A stretch of 64,000 bases of DNA from Alienimonas californiensis (GTDB lineage Bacteria; Planctomycetota; Planctomycetia; Planctomycetales; Planctomycetaceae). The notes under the pieces are model-generated. The model was given only the letters and a program-made list of their open reading frames with translations. It had not been told where the DNA came from and searched no databases. The position numbers and the translations under genes are program-made. The stretch spans positions 4,843,823 through 4,907,822 of the forward strand of contig NZ_CP036265.1 of NCBI RefSeq assembly GCF_007743815.1. Reading direction: 5' to 3'. The number at the start of each line of letters is the position of its first letter. Position 1 is the first letter of the stretch. This document shows, in pieces, positions 27,583 through 36,636 of the stretch.

Positions 27583-29289
27583 ATGTCCTCCGCCGAAGAA
27601 CCAGTCGATCCGTTCGCGGACCCGCCGCCCGCCGTCGCCCCCGATCCGCCGGCGACGCTGCGGGAACCGTTGGCGGCCCTCGCGGCGGTGACGCTGTTCG
27701 ACCTGCTGATCTATCGGACCGGCGGGTACGCCTCGGCCGGGCTGTTCCTGCTGGGCTGCGTGCCGCTGATCGCCCTCGGGTCGCCCTTCCGCGGGGCGAA
27801 CTGGCGGGGGTTCGCCATAGTCGCCGGGCTGCTGGTTCTGACGGCCGCCCGGCTCGCCTGGCTGGGCTGGGGCGGGGCGGTTCTCGCGGGCGTCGTGCTG
27901 CTCGCGGCGCTCGCCCTGACCCGCAGCGGGCGGCGGGTGTGGACGTTGGACGTGGCCGTCCTCTGGCTTCAAACCCTCCCCGCCGCCGCGGCCGCGGTTC
28001 TGAACAGTCGCCACCTGCTCCGGCGGGAGTCCGATCGGAAGAGCGGACCCGACGTCCCCCCGTCGGCGGGCTCCGACGAAGGAACCCGCCACGCCGCCCG
28101 GCCGTGGAGCGTCCTGCTGCCGGTCGCGGCGGGGCTGGCGTTCGCCGGCCTGTTCCTGCTGGCGAACCCGGACCTGAAGGCGACGGTGGGCGAGTGGGCG
28201 GCCCGGGTCTCCGCGCGGTTCGGCGACGCGATCCGCTGGATCGTGCCCGGTCCGGGGCAGACGTTCCTGTGGGTGTTCGTCGGCGGGGCGGCGCTGGGCC
28301 TGCTGCGGCCGCTGGTGCGGGAGTCGCTGCTCGACCCGCTGGCGACGCTGGAAGACCGGGAGCGGGACCGGCGACGGGCGAGCGCCCCGGCGGAGTCGAT
28401 CGCCTACCCGGCGGTGCGGAACACGCTGCTGGTGGTGGTCGGGGTGTTCGCCGCCTACCTGCCGTTCGAGTTCCTCACGCTGTGGCGCCGCGACTTTCCG
28501 GCGGGCTTCTACTACGCCGGCTACGCCCACGAAGGCGCCGCGTGGCTGACGGTCGCGCTGGCGACGGCGACGGCGCTACTGTCGGCGCTGTTCCGCGGCT
28601 CGCTGCTGGCCGACCCGCGGGCGGACCGGGTTCGACGGCTGGCCTGGATCTGGAGCGGGTTGAACTTCCTGTTAGTCGCCGCGGTCTGCAACCGCCTGCT
28701 GATCTACGTCGACTTCAACGGGCTGTCCCGCCTGCGGGTCGTGGGCTTCCTCGGGATCGCCGCGGTCGCCGGCGGGTTTGCGGCGGTGGTCGCGAAGATC
28801 GCCCGGGACCGCGGCTTCGCCTGGCTGGTCCGCCGGCAACTGCGGATCGCGGCACTGGTGGTCCTCCTCGGCCTGCTGGCCCCGATCGACTGGATCGCCC
28901 ACTCCTACAACGCCGGCCGGGTGAGCGGCGGCGACCCCGCCCCACTAGCGCTGATCGGCAATCACGAGATCGACCTCGGCGGCCTGCTCGCCCTGGAACC
29001 GTTGCTGCACAACAAGAACCCCACGATCGCCCGCGGCGTCGCGGGGCGAATGACGCTGGCCGTCGACGCCCTCGACCGTCCCCTGTCTGCCTACCGCACC
29101 CGCGGTTCGATTCCCCCCGCGACAGAGCGTTCCGGGCCGCCGGGCCGCCTCGGCCGCTTTCAACTCGCCGAAGTGCAGTTCCGCCGGATGCTCGCCCGCA
29201 ACCGTGACCGCATTGGGGAACTGCTCGCCGACCGCAACGCCGCCGAGGCCGCGGAGAAGTTGGCCGACTATGGCATGCGGTGGTGGTGA
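27583..29289 (+). CDS. DUF4173 multi-pass membrane protein
   Basis: A 568-residue membrane protein with about eleven to twelve helices spread over residues 30-460, followed by a soluble tail. The conserved block of the DUF4173/DUF4153 family is clear: FEFLTLWRRDFPAGFYYAGYAHEGAAWLTVALA, RRLAWIWSGLNFLLVAAVCNRLLIYVDFNGLSRLRVVG and FAWLVRRQLRIAAL. No enzymatic motif is known for this family. It starts 29 nt after the glycosyltransferase pair on the same strand, so the three may be co-transcribed. Confidence 0.75.
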   Translation: MSSAEEPVDPFADPPPAVAPDPPATLREPLAALAAVTLFDLLIYRTGGYASAGLFLLGCVPLIALGSPFRGANWRGFAIVAGLLVLTAARLAWLGWGGAVLAGVVLLAALALTRSGRRVWTLDVAVLWLQTLPAAAAAVLNSRHLLRRESDRKSGPDVPPSAGSDEGTRHAARPWSVLLPVAAGLAFAGLFLLANPDLKATVGEWAARVSARFGDAIRWIVPGPGQTFLWVFVGGAALGLLRPLVRESLLDPLATLEDRERDRRRASAPAESIAYPAVRNTLLVVVGVFAAYLPFEFLTLWRRDFPAGFYYAGYAHEGAAWLTVALATATALLSALFRGSLLADPRADRVRRLAWIWSGLNFLLVAAVCNRLLIYVDFNGLSRLRVVGFLGIAAVAGGFAAVVAKIARDRGFAWLVRRQLRIAALVVLLGLLAPIDWIAHSYNAGRVSGGDPAPLALIGNHEIDLGGLLALEPLLHNKNPTIARGVAGRMTLAVDALDRPLSAYRTRGSIPPATERSGPPGRLGRFQLAEVQFRRMLARNRDRIGELLADRNAAEAAEKLADYGMRWW

Positions 29290-29394
29290 GGGCCGCGGGG
29301 GATGCGCGGGAGCGATCCGGGGAACGTCGCGGCGGCTTGCCGCGGGCGATAGGTTCGGCCGGTTCGCCTCGCCCTCCTGCCCGGAACTGTCAGC

Positions 29395-32079
29395 ATGCGT
29401 TCGCTTCGCTTATTGGGGGTCGCGGCGACCGCCGGGCTGCTGGTCCCGATCGGCTGTCAGCCGGAGGCCGCCCCCGCCGTCCCGACCTTGGCTTCGCAGG
29501 AAGGAAACGCGAACGAGACGTCGCCCGCCGAGGTGGAAGCTGAGGCGGAGGAGGCGGCGCAGCGGTGGAACTTCACCGCGCCCAGCCTGATGGAGTTGCA
29601 CCGGCGTTGGGAGGAGCCTCTCGCAGAGAGCGACGCCGAATTTGTTCAGGAGATCCGCCGACTGAGGGAAGGGGGGTTCGCGGCGACCCGCTTCTCCTTG
29701 GAGGGGGAAGCCGGGCCGCTGAGCCTGCCGCCTCTCGACCTCGCTTCGCTGGAGGACGCCGACCGGCCGATGGAACGGAGTCACACGCAGGACCGCTACT
29801 GCGAGCGGTCGCTGGCGATCTGGATGGAGGAGATCGACACCCTCGCCGAATCGCACGGCCTTCGCGAGGACGAGACGGAGACGCTACGGGCGATGGCCCG
29901 GACGCTGGGATGCGACAAGCGGGAGACGGCGGATCAGTTCGACGAAGCGGTCGACGCTCTGCGGCAGGCTGGCACGGAGGAGGCGGTTCTGCAGGCCTTG
30001 ATCGGCCTCCATACGGTGCGGGCGGCGGAGCCGGGGGCGCTGCGCGTCGCAGACTTGGCGGAACTCGTCCGCGCCGCGGACGCCGCGGCGTCCGACGAAA
30101 GCGTTCCCGGCGCCCTCCGCTTTCGGGCCAGCCTGTGGGCGCTTCTCGGAGCGGCCACCGCGGAGGCGGCGGGGTTTGCCGACGACGAGGACGCCGAAGC
30201 GGCGAACGCTTTCAGCGTGTCGAAGCGGGTCGCGGCGACGGCCGACGGCCTGCGGACGTTCGCGGCGAGCGTGACGCCGGAGGCCGTCGCCGCCCGCCCT
30301 CAACTGCCCAGGTTTCTTTACCACAACGCCTGGGAAGTGATTTGCCGGTTCCCGGCCAACGGCCCGGCCGACGACCCGCCGCGACTGGCCCTCGCCGCGG
30401 CCCTGTCCGACGGCGCCGCCGACGGGGGCGATCCGTACGCCTTCCACGCCGTGCTCTGCGGGATGCTCTCGGAGGCGGGGTTCGAAGCCCGCGGCGGCGA
30501 GGTCGCCTCCGAAGTCACTGAGGAGGGTTGGGAGGGCCTGCACCGGTTCGGGACCGCCGCCGGCCGGCACGGCCACGCGGCCTGGCTCGCCCACCCGAAT
30601 CTCCCCGTCGCCCCGACGCTCCTGCAGCGGGTCTCCCGCGGCGGCGGGTCCCCCGTGGACGAGCGGCTCTGGTTTGCGGAGGCCGTCGCCGCCCAGGTCG
30701 ATTTCGAGTCCGCCTACTCCTCGATCCAGTACGGCCTGCTGCCGCGGTGGGGCGGATCGCACCAGGAAATGATCGAACTGGCGCAGTCCTGCCTGCGGGA
30801 CGACCTGCGGGAGACCGACACGCCCCGGCTGGGGTTGGAGATGGTGCGGGCCGTCGCCGACGACCTCGCGGACGGCTACGGGCCGCCGCCCCCCGGGCCG
30901 TGGCGCAAGACGCTGGCCGCCTACGCCGACTTTCTGACCAATGAGTACGAGGAGGGCGGCCTGCCGATCGACGGCTCCTACGGGCGGTGGGCGAAACGCG
31001 TCGGCGGGTTGAGCCGATCGCTCGCCGACGAGGGCATGCCGGACCGGCAGTTGGCCGTGCTCAAGCTCTGGCCGGATTCGGATTTCGACCCGATCCAGCT
31101 GCGGCCGGTCCTCGATGGGTATCGGCGGGCGTTCGTGGCGGGGCCGCTCGCCGCCGCCGAGGGCGAGGCCGCGGAGCAGGCCGCCCGGCTCGCCGAGAAA
31201 GTGCACCCGGACGCCCCGATCCTGACCCACGATGAGGTCCGTGCCCTCAAAGAGGACGTCGCCGCCGTGCGGGCCGCGGCGGGGGACGACCCGCTCCAGC
31301 GGGACTGGCTGGTAGACGTGGAGCAAACGCTTTCGCTGCTGGACTCGCTCTATCAGGGGAAGACGGTGGGGCCGGTCCTGGGCGAGGCTCTCGCCGGGTG
31401 GCGGTGCGGGGCATCTTGGTTCCGCGTCACGCCGGGCGACGCGGAGGACGCGGTCGACAAACGGGGATCGGTCGACCTGTACGGCTCCGACCGCGGGTCC
31501 GCCCCGTATCTCAGCCTGCTGGCGAAACTGCCGGAGCCCTTCGCGTTCAACATGGTCGTGCACATCGACGCCCAGGGCGACGAGATGGGCCGGGCGGTCG
31601 GCGTCGGTGTTGGGCCCGGCGTTTGGACGGGGCCGTCCGACCTACCGGCGGAGTTCACCGCGGCGACCGGCGGCTCGATGCTCCTGTTCCAACCGGACGA
31701 CCGCTCCGTGCCCGGGTACGTGGGCTATCTGCCCTTTCCGTGGGACCGCAATCGCGGCTACGCCGCCGTCCAGGGCTTCGGCGAATCGCCGCCGGACTAC
31801 GCGTGGGTCAGCCTCGGCGTGATGGCCGAGCCCGGCCGCGTGGCGACTTTCGCGGGTCAGTACTTCATGCATGAGGCAACGGAGACGGCTCCCCCCGCGG
31901 TGCAGCCGCTCCGCCTCGGCCCGGAGAACCTGTTCGACCGCCCGCTCCGCTGGCAGGTGAGGAGCTTCATGATCCGGCGCTGCCCCGACTTCGTCGCGCC
32001 GTTCTACCTGCGACAACTGCCGCCGCACATCGAAACCGAACCGCCTCCGGAGGACGCCGAGATGCCGTCCGAGGCGTGA
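29395..32079 (+). CDS. large lipoprotein of unknown function
   Basis: An 894-residue exported protein that I do not recognise. The N terminus MRSLRLLGVAATAGLLVPIGC is a lipoprotein signal with the Cys at residue 21. A Glu/Ala-rich linker (about 25-60) leads into a mainly helical body with many acidic residues, and the last third (about 660-885) reads as mixed alpha/beta with LYGSDRGSAPYLSLLAKLPEPFAFNM and GYLPFPWDRNRGYAAVQGFGES. There are no transmembrane helices after the signal and no catalytic motif that I can identify. Coding composition matches its neighbours. It is followed convergently by the DUF1501 gene. Confidence 0.7.
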   Translation: MRSLRLLGVAATAGLLVPIGCQPEAAPAVPTLASQEGNANETSPAEVEAEAEEAAQRWNFTAPSLMELHRRWEEPLAESDAEFVQEIRRLREGGFAATRFSLEGEAGPLSLPPLDLASLEDADRPMERSHTQDRYCERSLAIWMEEIDTLAESHGLREDETETLRAMARTLGCDKRETADQFDEAVDALRQAGTEEAVLQALIGLHTVRAAEPGALRVADLAELVRAADAAASDESVPGALRFRASLWALLGAATAEAAGFADDEDAEAANAFSVSKRVAATADGLRTFAASVTPEAVAARPQLPRFLYHNAWEVICRFPANGPADDPPRLALAAALSDGAADGGDPYAFHAVLCGMLSEAGFEARGGEVASEVTEEGWEGLHRFGTAAGRHGHAAWLAHPNLPVAPTLLQRVSRGGGSPVDERLWFAEAVAAQVDFESAYSSIQYGLLPRWGGSHQEMIELAQSCLRDDLRETDTPRLGLEMVRAVADDLADGYGPPPPGPWRKTLAAYADFLTNEYEEGGLPIDGSYGRWAKRVGGLSRSLADEGMPDRQLAVLKLWPDSDFDPIQLRPVLDGYRRAFVAGPLAAAEGEAAEQAARLAEKVHPDAPILTHDEVRALKEDVAAVRAAAGDDPLQRDWLVDVEQTLSLLDSLYQGKTVGPVLGEALAGWRCGASWFRVTPGDAEDAVDKRGSVDLYGSDRGSAPYLSLLAKLPEPFAFNMVVHIDAQGDEMGRAVGVGVGPGVWTGPSDLPAEFTAATGGSMLLFQPDDRSVPGYVGYLPFPWDRNRGYAAVQGFGESPPDYAWVSLGVMAEPGRVATFAGQYFMHEATETAPPAVQPLRLGPENLFDRPLRWQVRSFMIRRCPDFVAPFYLRQLPPHIETEPPPEDAEMPSEA

Positions 32080-32109
32080 CGCCGGCCGGACGGCCCGAGC
32101 CGGCGCGGC

Positions 32110-33561
32110 TCAGGCGATCACCTCGCGCACCACGCGGCCGGCGACGTCGGTCAGACGAAAGTCGCGGCCGGCGTGACGGTAGGTGAGGCGTTCGTGGTCC
32201 AGACCGAGGAGATGCAGCATCGTGGCGTGCAGATCGTGCATGTGGGTGCGGCCGGTCTCGGCGTAGGCGCCGAACTCGTCGGTGGAGCCGTGGCAGACGC
32301 CGCCCTTCGCCCCGCCGCCGGCCATCCACATGGTGAAGCCGCTGGGGTTGTGGTCGCGGCCGTCCTTGCCCTGAGCCGTCGCGGTGCGGCCGAACTCGCC
32401 GCCCCACACGACCAGCGTGTCCTCCAGCAGGCCGCGGCGTTTCAGGTCCGCCAGCAGGGCGGCGATCGGCTGGTCCACCTTGGCGGCGTTGTCCGCGTGG
32501 CCTTTCTTGAGGTTGCCGTGCTGGTCCCAGCTGTAGCCGGTGGAGACCTGCACGTACCGCACGCCGGCCTCGCACAACCGGCGGGCCAGCAGGCACTGTT
32601 TGGCGAAGCCGTCCGTCGGCTTCTCGCCCACGCCGTACAGGGCCTGCGTCTCCTTCGTCTCCCGGGACAGATCGAGCGCCTCCGGAGCGACGCCGGCCAT
32701 GCGGTGGGCCAGTTCGAACCCGCGGATCGCCCCCTCGACCGCGGGATCCTCCGCGCCGGCGACCGCCTCGATGCGGCCGGAGTAGTCCGCGTTAAGGTCC
32801 GCCAGCAGTTCGAGCTGATCTGCCCGGCGCTGCTCCGACAGGCTCTTCGGCGGGGCGAGATGCTGCACCGAGCCGGACCCCAGGTTGCCCGCCCGGCCGA
32901 TCGCGGTGGCCTGGTGCTCCGCCGGCAGGAACGCCGGCCCGTAGTTCCGCGGGCCGCCGTGATTCGATGGCGGGGCCAGCGAGATGAACGAGGGCAGGTC
33001 GCGGTTCTCCGTGCCGAGGCCGTAGCTCACCCAGGAGCCGACGCTGGGGCGGGGGAGGTTGTCGCTGCCGGTGTGCAGCATGCAGACCGCCTGCCCGTGA
33101 CTCTGCCCGCGGCTGTGCATGCCGTGGAGAAAGGCGATCTCGTCCACATGTTGCGCGACGTGGGGGAACAGCTCGCTGACGGCTTTGCCGCACTGGCCGT
33201 ACTTCCGGAACTTCCAGGGGCTGCCCAGCAGGGTCGAGCTGGCGTCGTTGAACTTCAGGGCGCCGGGCCGCGGCGGCAGCTTCTTGCCGTCGTCCTTCGA
33301 GAGCCGGGGCTTCTCCTCGAAGGTGTCCATCTGGGCGGGGCCGCCGTGCATGAACAGGAAGATCACCCGCTTGGCCTTGGCGGGGTGATGCGTCCGCGAG
33401 CCCGCCGCGATCGGTCCGGCGACGGCCTCGGCGGCGGACAGGTCGGCGCACATGCCCCCCAGCGCCAGCGAGCCGAAGCCGGCCCCCAGCGTGCGCAGCG
33501 CGTCTCGGCGGGTCCTCGCCGGGGCGAAGTCATGACAGGCGTGCGGATCGCGGGCGTGCAT
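32110..33561 (-). CDS. DUF1501 exported protein (sulfatase/alkaline phosphatase-like fold)
   Basis: A 483-residue protein with a twin-arginine-type leader ([20 protein letters not shown]). The DUF1501 body shows [22 protein letters not shown], the [17 protein letters not shown] region, [31 protein letters not shown] and [23 protein letters not shown]. The fold is related to the alkaline phosphatase/sulfatase superfamily, but the family's reaction is unknown. In planctomycetes it is normally encoded with a PSCyt1/DUF1549/DUF1553 protein, and that partner lies immediately upstream here with a 30-nt gap, so they probably form one transcript. Confidence 0.88.
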   Translation of the reverse strand: MHARDPHACHDFAPARTRRDALRTLGAGFGSLALGGMCADLSAAEAVAGPIAAGSRTHHPAKAKRVIFLFMHGGPAQMDTFEEKPRLSKDDGKKLPPRPGALKFNDASSTLLGSPWKFRKYGQCGKAVSELFPHVAQHVDEIAFLHGMHSRGQSHGQAVCMLHTGSDNLPRPSVGSWVSYGLGTENRDLPSFISLAPPSNHGGPRNYGPAFLPAEHQATAIGRAGNLGSGSVQHLAPPKSLSEQRRADQLELLADLNADYSGRIEAVAGAEDPAVEGAIRGFELAHRMAGVAPEALDLSRETKETQALYGVGEKPTDGFAKQCLLARRLCEAGVRYVQVSTGYSWDQHGNLKKGHADNAAKVDQPIAALLADLKRRGLLEDTLVVWGGEFGRTATAQGKDGRDHNPSGFTMWMAGGGAKGGVCHGSTDEFGAYAETGRTHMHDLHATMLHLLGLDHERLTYRHAGRDFRLTDVAGRVVREVIA

Positions 33562-33591
33562 GCGTTTCTGGGGGAGAGGGGAGGGAACGGG

Positions 33592-36381
33592 TTAGTCGAG
33601 GAAGCGGAATTCGGCGGAGCAGAACAGCACGTGCACCAGGTCGCTCCAGGCGGCCTGCTCCCCGTCGCGGTCGGCGGCGGCCTCCAAATAAGCGATGAGC
33701 CGGGGGAGTTCCTCCGCCGTCACCTCGCGGGAGAGGGCCGCCCCGTACAGCGCCCGCAGCCGCTCCTCGATCGTGCCGGAGCCGATCAGGAACCGATCCG
33801 CCGTCGCCGCGGCCCGCTTGCGGACCTGGGGGGCGTTCAACAGGAACAGGCTCTGAGCCGGACCGTTCGTCGTCGGGCGGTCGCCGACGACCATCTCCGT
33901 ATCCGGGAAGTCGAACACGGCCAGCCCGTCCGGCAGTTCGTTCCGAACCAGCGGCAGGTAGATGCTGCGGACCATGAGGTCGTCCACCGGGATCGCCTTG
34001 GCGATATTCGGCTGGCCGGCGACCGGCGAGTCGTTCGGCGGCGCCTCCTCCAACAGTCCGGCGAGGTGCAGCGTCGTGTCCCGCAGCGCCTCCGCGGTGA
34101 GACGGCGGCGATTCGCCCGGGCGAACAGTTCGTTGTTCGGGTCGGCGGCCGCGGCGTCTGGATGCACGGAGGAGAGCCGGTAGGTGCGGCTCATCACCAG
34201 GCGACGCACCAGCGGCTTGATCCGCCAGCCGTCCTCCACGAACTCGACCGCGAGGCGGTCCAGTAGTTCGGGGTGCGTCGGCGGGGCGCCGAGGGCGCCG
34301 AAGTTGTCCGGCGTCGCCACGATCCCGCGGCCGAACAGGTGGGCCCACACGCGGTTCACGAACACCCGGGCGGTCAACGGGTGTTCCGACTGGGTGATCC
34401 ACCGGGCCAATTCGAGACGCCCGCTGCCGGCTTTGATCTCCGCCGGACCGCCGCCGCAGGCCGAAAGGAAGCCGCGCGGCACCACGTCGCCCTCCTGCCG
34501 GGCCTCGCCACGGATGCGGATCGCGGTGTCGCCGATCTCGTCCTCGGGCAGTTCCGTCACGCCGAACGCCGTGGGCGCCGAGGGCGGAGCGTTCTCTTTC
34601 AGATCCTTGAGACGCGATTCCGCCTGTTCGACCGCGGCCTGGGCCGCTTCCACCGCGGCGGGATCGGCCCCGGCCTCGCTGCCAACGGGGACGAAGACGA
34701 CCGCGTCGGCGAGGACGAAGCCGTCGGCGCCCTCGTTCTTCACGACCACGGCGACCTGTGCCCCTTTGGTGGGGGCGTCGAACTCGCCCACCAGCGCCGA
34801 GGGACCGGGCGCGGCGCCGGGCGTCCGCTGATCGACGATCGTCTCCGATTCGCCGTTCGGGGACTGGAAGTGAACCAGAACGTTGGAGGCGCGGCCCGCG
34901 GAGGCGGCGTAGAGCAGTCGCGCCTCCCACAGCCCGGCGGCGGGCAGTTCCGCGGCGAACGTGGCGGTAGCGCCGTCCCCTTCGGCCACGAGATATCCAC
35001 GACCGTGGAACGGCTTGGAATACGTGCTCTGCCGCCACTCGCCGACCGTTGTCGCCGCTTCGTCATCCACGACCACTGCCCCGGCGGGGAACAGGTCGAG
35101 GCCCTTCAGCGCCGCCTTCGCCTCTTTCACCGCGGCTTCGGCCTCGGTGACGAGGGCCTCGTGCGCCTCCCGGGCCTCCGTCGCCGCCGGGTCCTCCGGC
35201 AGCGGGACGCGGACGAAGTCGGAGACGTACTGCTGAATCTCCCCGTCCAGCGTCTTCGTCGACGCGAAGATGCCGGCCAGGGCGTAGTAATCGCGGGTGG
35301 GGATCGGGTCGAACTTATGGTCGTGACAACGGGCGCAGCCCAGCGTCAGCCCCAACGCCGCCCGGCCGACGGTATCGAGCTGGTCGTCGGCGACGTCCAT
35401 CGTCAGCTTCACCTTGTCCCGCTCCGAGAGCATCTTCGTGCCCAGGGCGAGAAAGCCGGTGGCGACGGTCTGCCGGGTCCGCTGCTCGTCCGTCTCCGCC
35501 GGCAGCAGGTCGCCGGCGATCTGCTCCGTGAGGAAACGGTCGTAGGGCCGATCCTCATTGAACGAATCGATGACGTAGTCGCGGTAGCGCCAGGCGTCCG
35601 GCCAGGTCGCGTTGAAGTCGCTGCCGTTGGTGTCCGCGTAGCGGGCGACGTCCAGCCAGTGACGCCCCCATGTCTGCCCGAACCGGGGCGAGGCGAGCAG
35701 GCGATCGACCGCCGCGGCCCAGTTCCGCTCGCTGGGGTCCTCGACGAATGCCGCCAGCCGCTCCGGGGAGGGCGGCAGGCCGCTGAGGTCGAAGTGCAAC
35801 CGGCGGAAGGCGACCTCCGGGGCGGCGTCCGCGGCGGGGGCGAGGCCGGCGGCCTCCGCCTTCGCCAGCAGGAAACGATCGACCGGCGTGTGGGGCCACG
35901 CCTCGTCCTGCACCGCCGGGATCGGCTCGGCGACAGGCGTCTGATACGCCCAGCCGTCGGCTTCGACGGTCGCGGCGGGGACCTCGGCCGGGGCGTCCAA
36001 CGTCCCCTCTCGGGGATCGACCGCCCCGCCGGCGATCCACGTCTCGAAGTCCTTAATGATGTGAGCCGGCAGCTTTTCGTCCGGCGGCATCTCGTAGGTT
36101 TCGTACCGCAGCGCCTCCATCAGCACGCTGCCGTTCGGGTCGCCCGGCGTGAGGGCCGGGCCGCTGTCCCCGCCGGCCTGCCACCCGGCCTTCAGATCCA
36201 GCCGCAGATTGCCGTCCGGCGGGTCCGACTCCGCCCCGTGACACGCCAGACACCGCTCAATGAGGACCGGCCGGATCTTCGTTTCGAAGAACTCCACCTC
36301 GGCCGGATTCGCCGCCTCCGCAGTCCCTCCGCTCCCTGCGGCGACGAGTGTCAGTCCCAGCGCAAGCGCGGTGCGGGGCAT
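33592..36381 (-). CDS. PSCyt1-DUF1549-DUF1553 planctomycete cytochrome c-type protein
   Basis: A 929-residue exported protein. ATG 36381 gives a signal peptide (MPRTALALGLTLVAAGSGGT); the longer frame to 36603 lacks family signal. A planctomycete-type cytochrome c domain follows with one heme motif CLACH (Cys44, Cys47, His48) and a distal Met in YEMPPDEKLP. DUF1549 covers about 170-380 (PVDRFLLAKAEAAGL, WGRHWLDVARYADTNG, TVATGFLALGTK, CARCHDHKFDPIP, which has a second CARCH heme-like motif). DUF1553 covers about 620-900 (LARWITQSEHPLTARVFVNRVWAHLFGRGIVATPDNFG, RANRRRLTAEALRD). It is the usual partner of the DUF1501 protein; the reaction is unknown but the arrangement suggests periplasmic redox or glycan-sulfate chemistry. 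Confidence 0.88.
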   Translation of the reverse strand: MPRTALALGLTLVAAGSGGTAEAANPAEVEFFETKIRPVLIERCLACHGAESDPPDGNLRLDLKAGWQAGGDSGPALTPGDPNGSVLMEALRYETYEMPPDEKLPAHIIKDFETWIAGGAVDPREGTLDAPAEVPAATVEADGWAYQTPVAEPIPAVQDEAWPHTPVDRFLLAKAEAAGLAPAADAAPEVAFRRLHFDLSGLPPSPERLAAFVEDPSERNWAAAVDRLLASPRFGQTWGRHWLDVARYADTNGSDFNATWPDAWRYRDYVIDSFNEDRPYDRFLTEQIAGDLLPAETDEQRTRQTVATGFLALGTKMLSERDKVKLTMDVADDQLDTVGRAALGLTLGCARCHDHKFDPIPTRDYYALAGIFASTKTLDGEIQQYVSDFVRVPLPEDPAATEAREAHEALVTEAEAAVKEAKAALKGLDLFPAGAVVVDDEAATTVGEWRQSTYSKPFHGRGYLVAEGDGATATFAAELPAAGLWEARLLYAASAGRASNVLVHFQSPNGESETIVDQRTPGAAPGPSALVGEFDAPTKGAQVAVVVKNEGADGFVLADAVVFVPVGSEAGADPAAVEAAQAAVEQAESRLKDLKENAPPSAPTAFGVTELPEDEIGDTAIRIRGEARQEGDVVPRGFLSACGGGPAEIKAGSGRLELARWITQSEHPLTARVFVNRVWAHLFGRGIVATPDNFGALGAPPTHPELLDRLAVEFVEDGWRIKPLVRRLVMSRTYRLSSVHPDAAAADPNNELFARANRRRLTAEALRDTTLHLAGLLEEAPPNDSPVAGQPNIAKAIPVDDLMVRSIYLPLVRNELPDGLAVFDFPDTEMVVGDRPTTNGPAQSLFLLNAPQVRKRAAATADRFLIGSGTIEERLRALYGAALSREVTAEELPRLIAYLEAAADRDGEQAAWSDLVHVLFCSAEFRFLD

Positions 36382-36485
36382 GCGGGGTCCCAGTCGGTGG
36401 AGGCAGGCAGTGCGATGCACGGACGCATCGGCGGGGCCTGAAGTGTACCATGGGAAGTCTGCGGTGTAGAGCCTCTCCAGGGGAG

Positions 36486-36507
36486 CCCCCGCCGACCTCG
36501 GCGGGGG
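36486..36507. terminator. strong hairpin upstream of the PSCyt1 gene
   Basis: A 9-bp GC stem (CCCCCGCCG with CGGCGGGGG) closes an ACCT loop. It lies between the DUF1552 gene and the PSCyt1 gene, both on the minus strand. T-runs are absent, so it may be a terminator, an RNA-stability element or an operator. Confidence 0.35.
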
Positions 36508-36597
36508 TTCCTCCCGAAGTGTGACGCCTGCGACAGCGCAGCGTTCCCTTCCGCCGTCGTGCCGGCCGCTCTCACCCCGGAGAACGCCGTCCGTCGC

Positions 36598-36625
36598 CGG
36601 CAATCAAGCGGGGCAGGCGCCCCGC
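36598..36625 (-). terminator. putative terminator after the DUF1552 gene
   Basis: A 7-bp stem GCGGGGC/GCCCCGC (36608-36625) lies 12 nt past the DUF1552 stop. On the minus strand it is followed by TTGATTG. This is the expected position for rho-independent termination, although the T-run is short. Confidence 0.45.
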
Positions 36626-36636
36626 GGAACCGCCCG

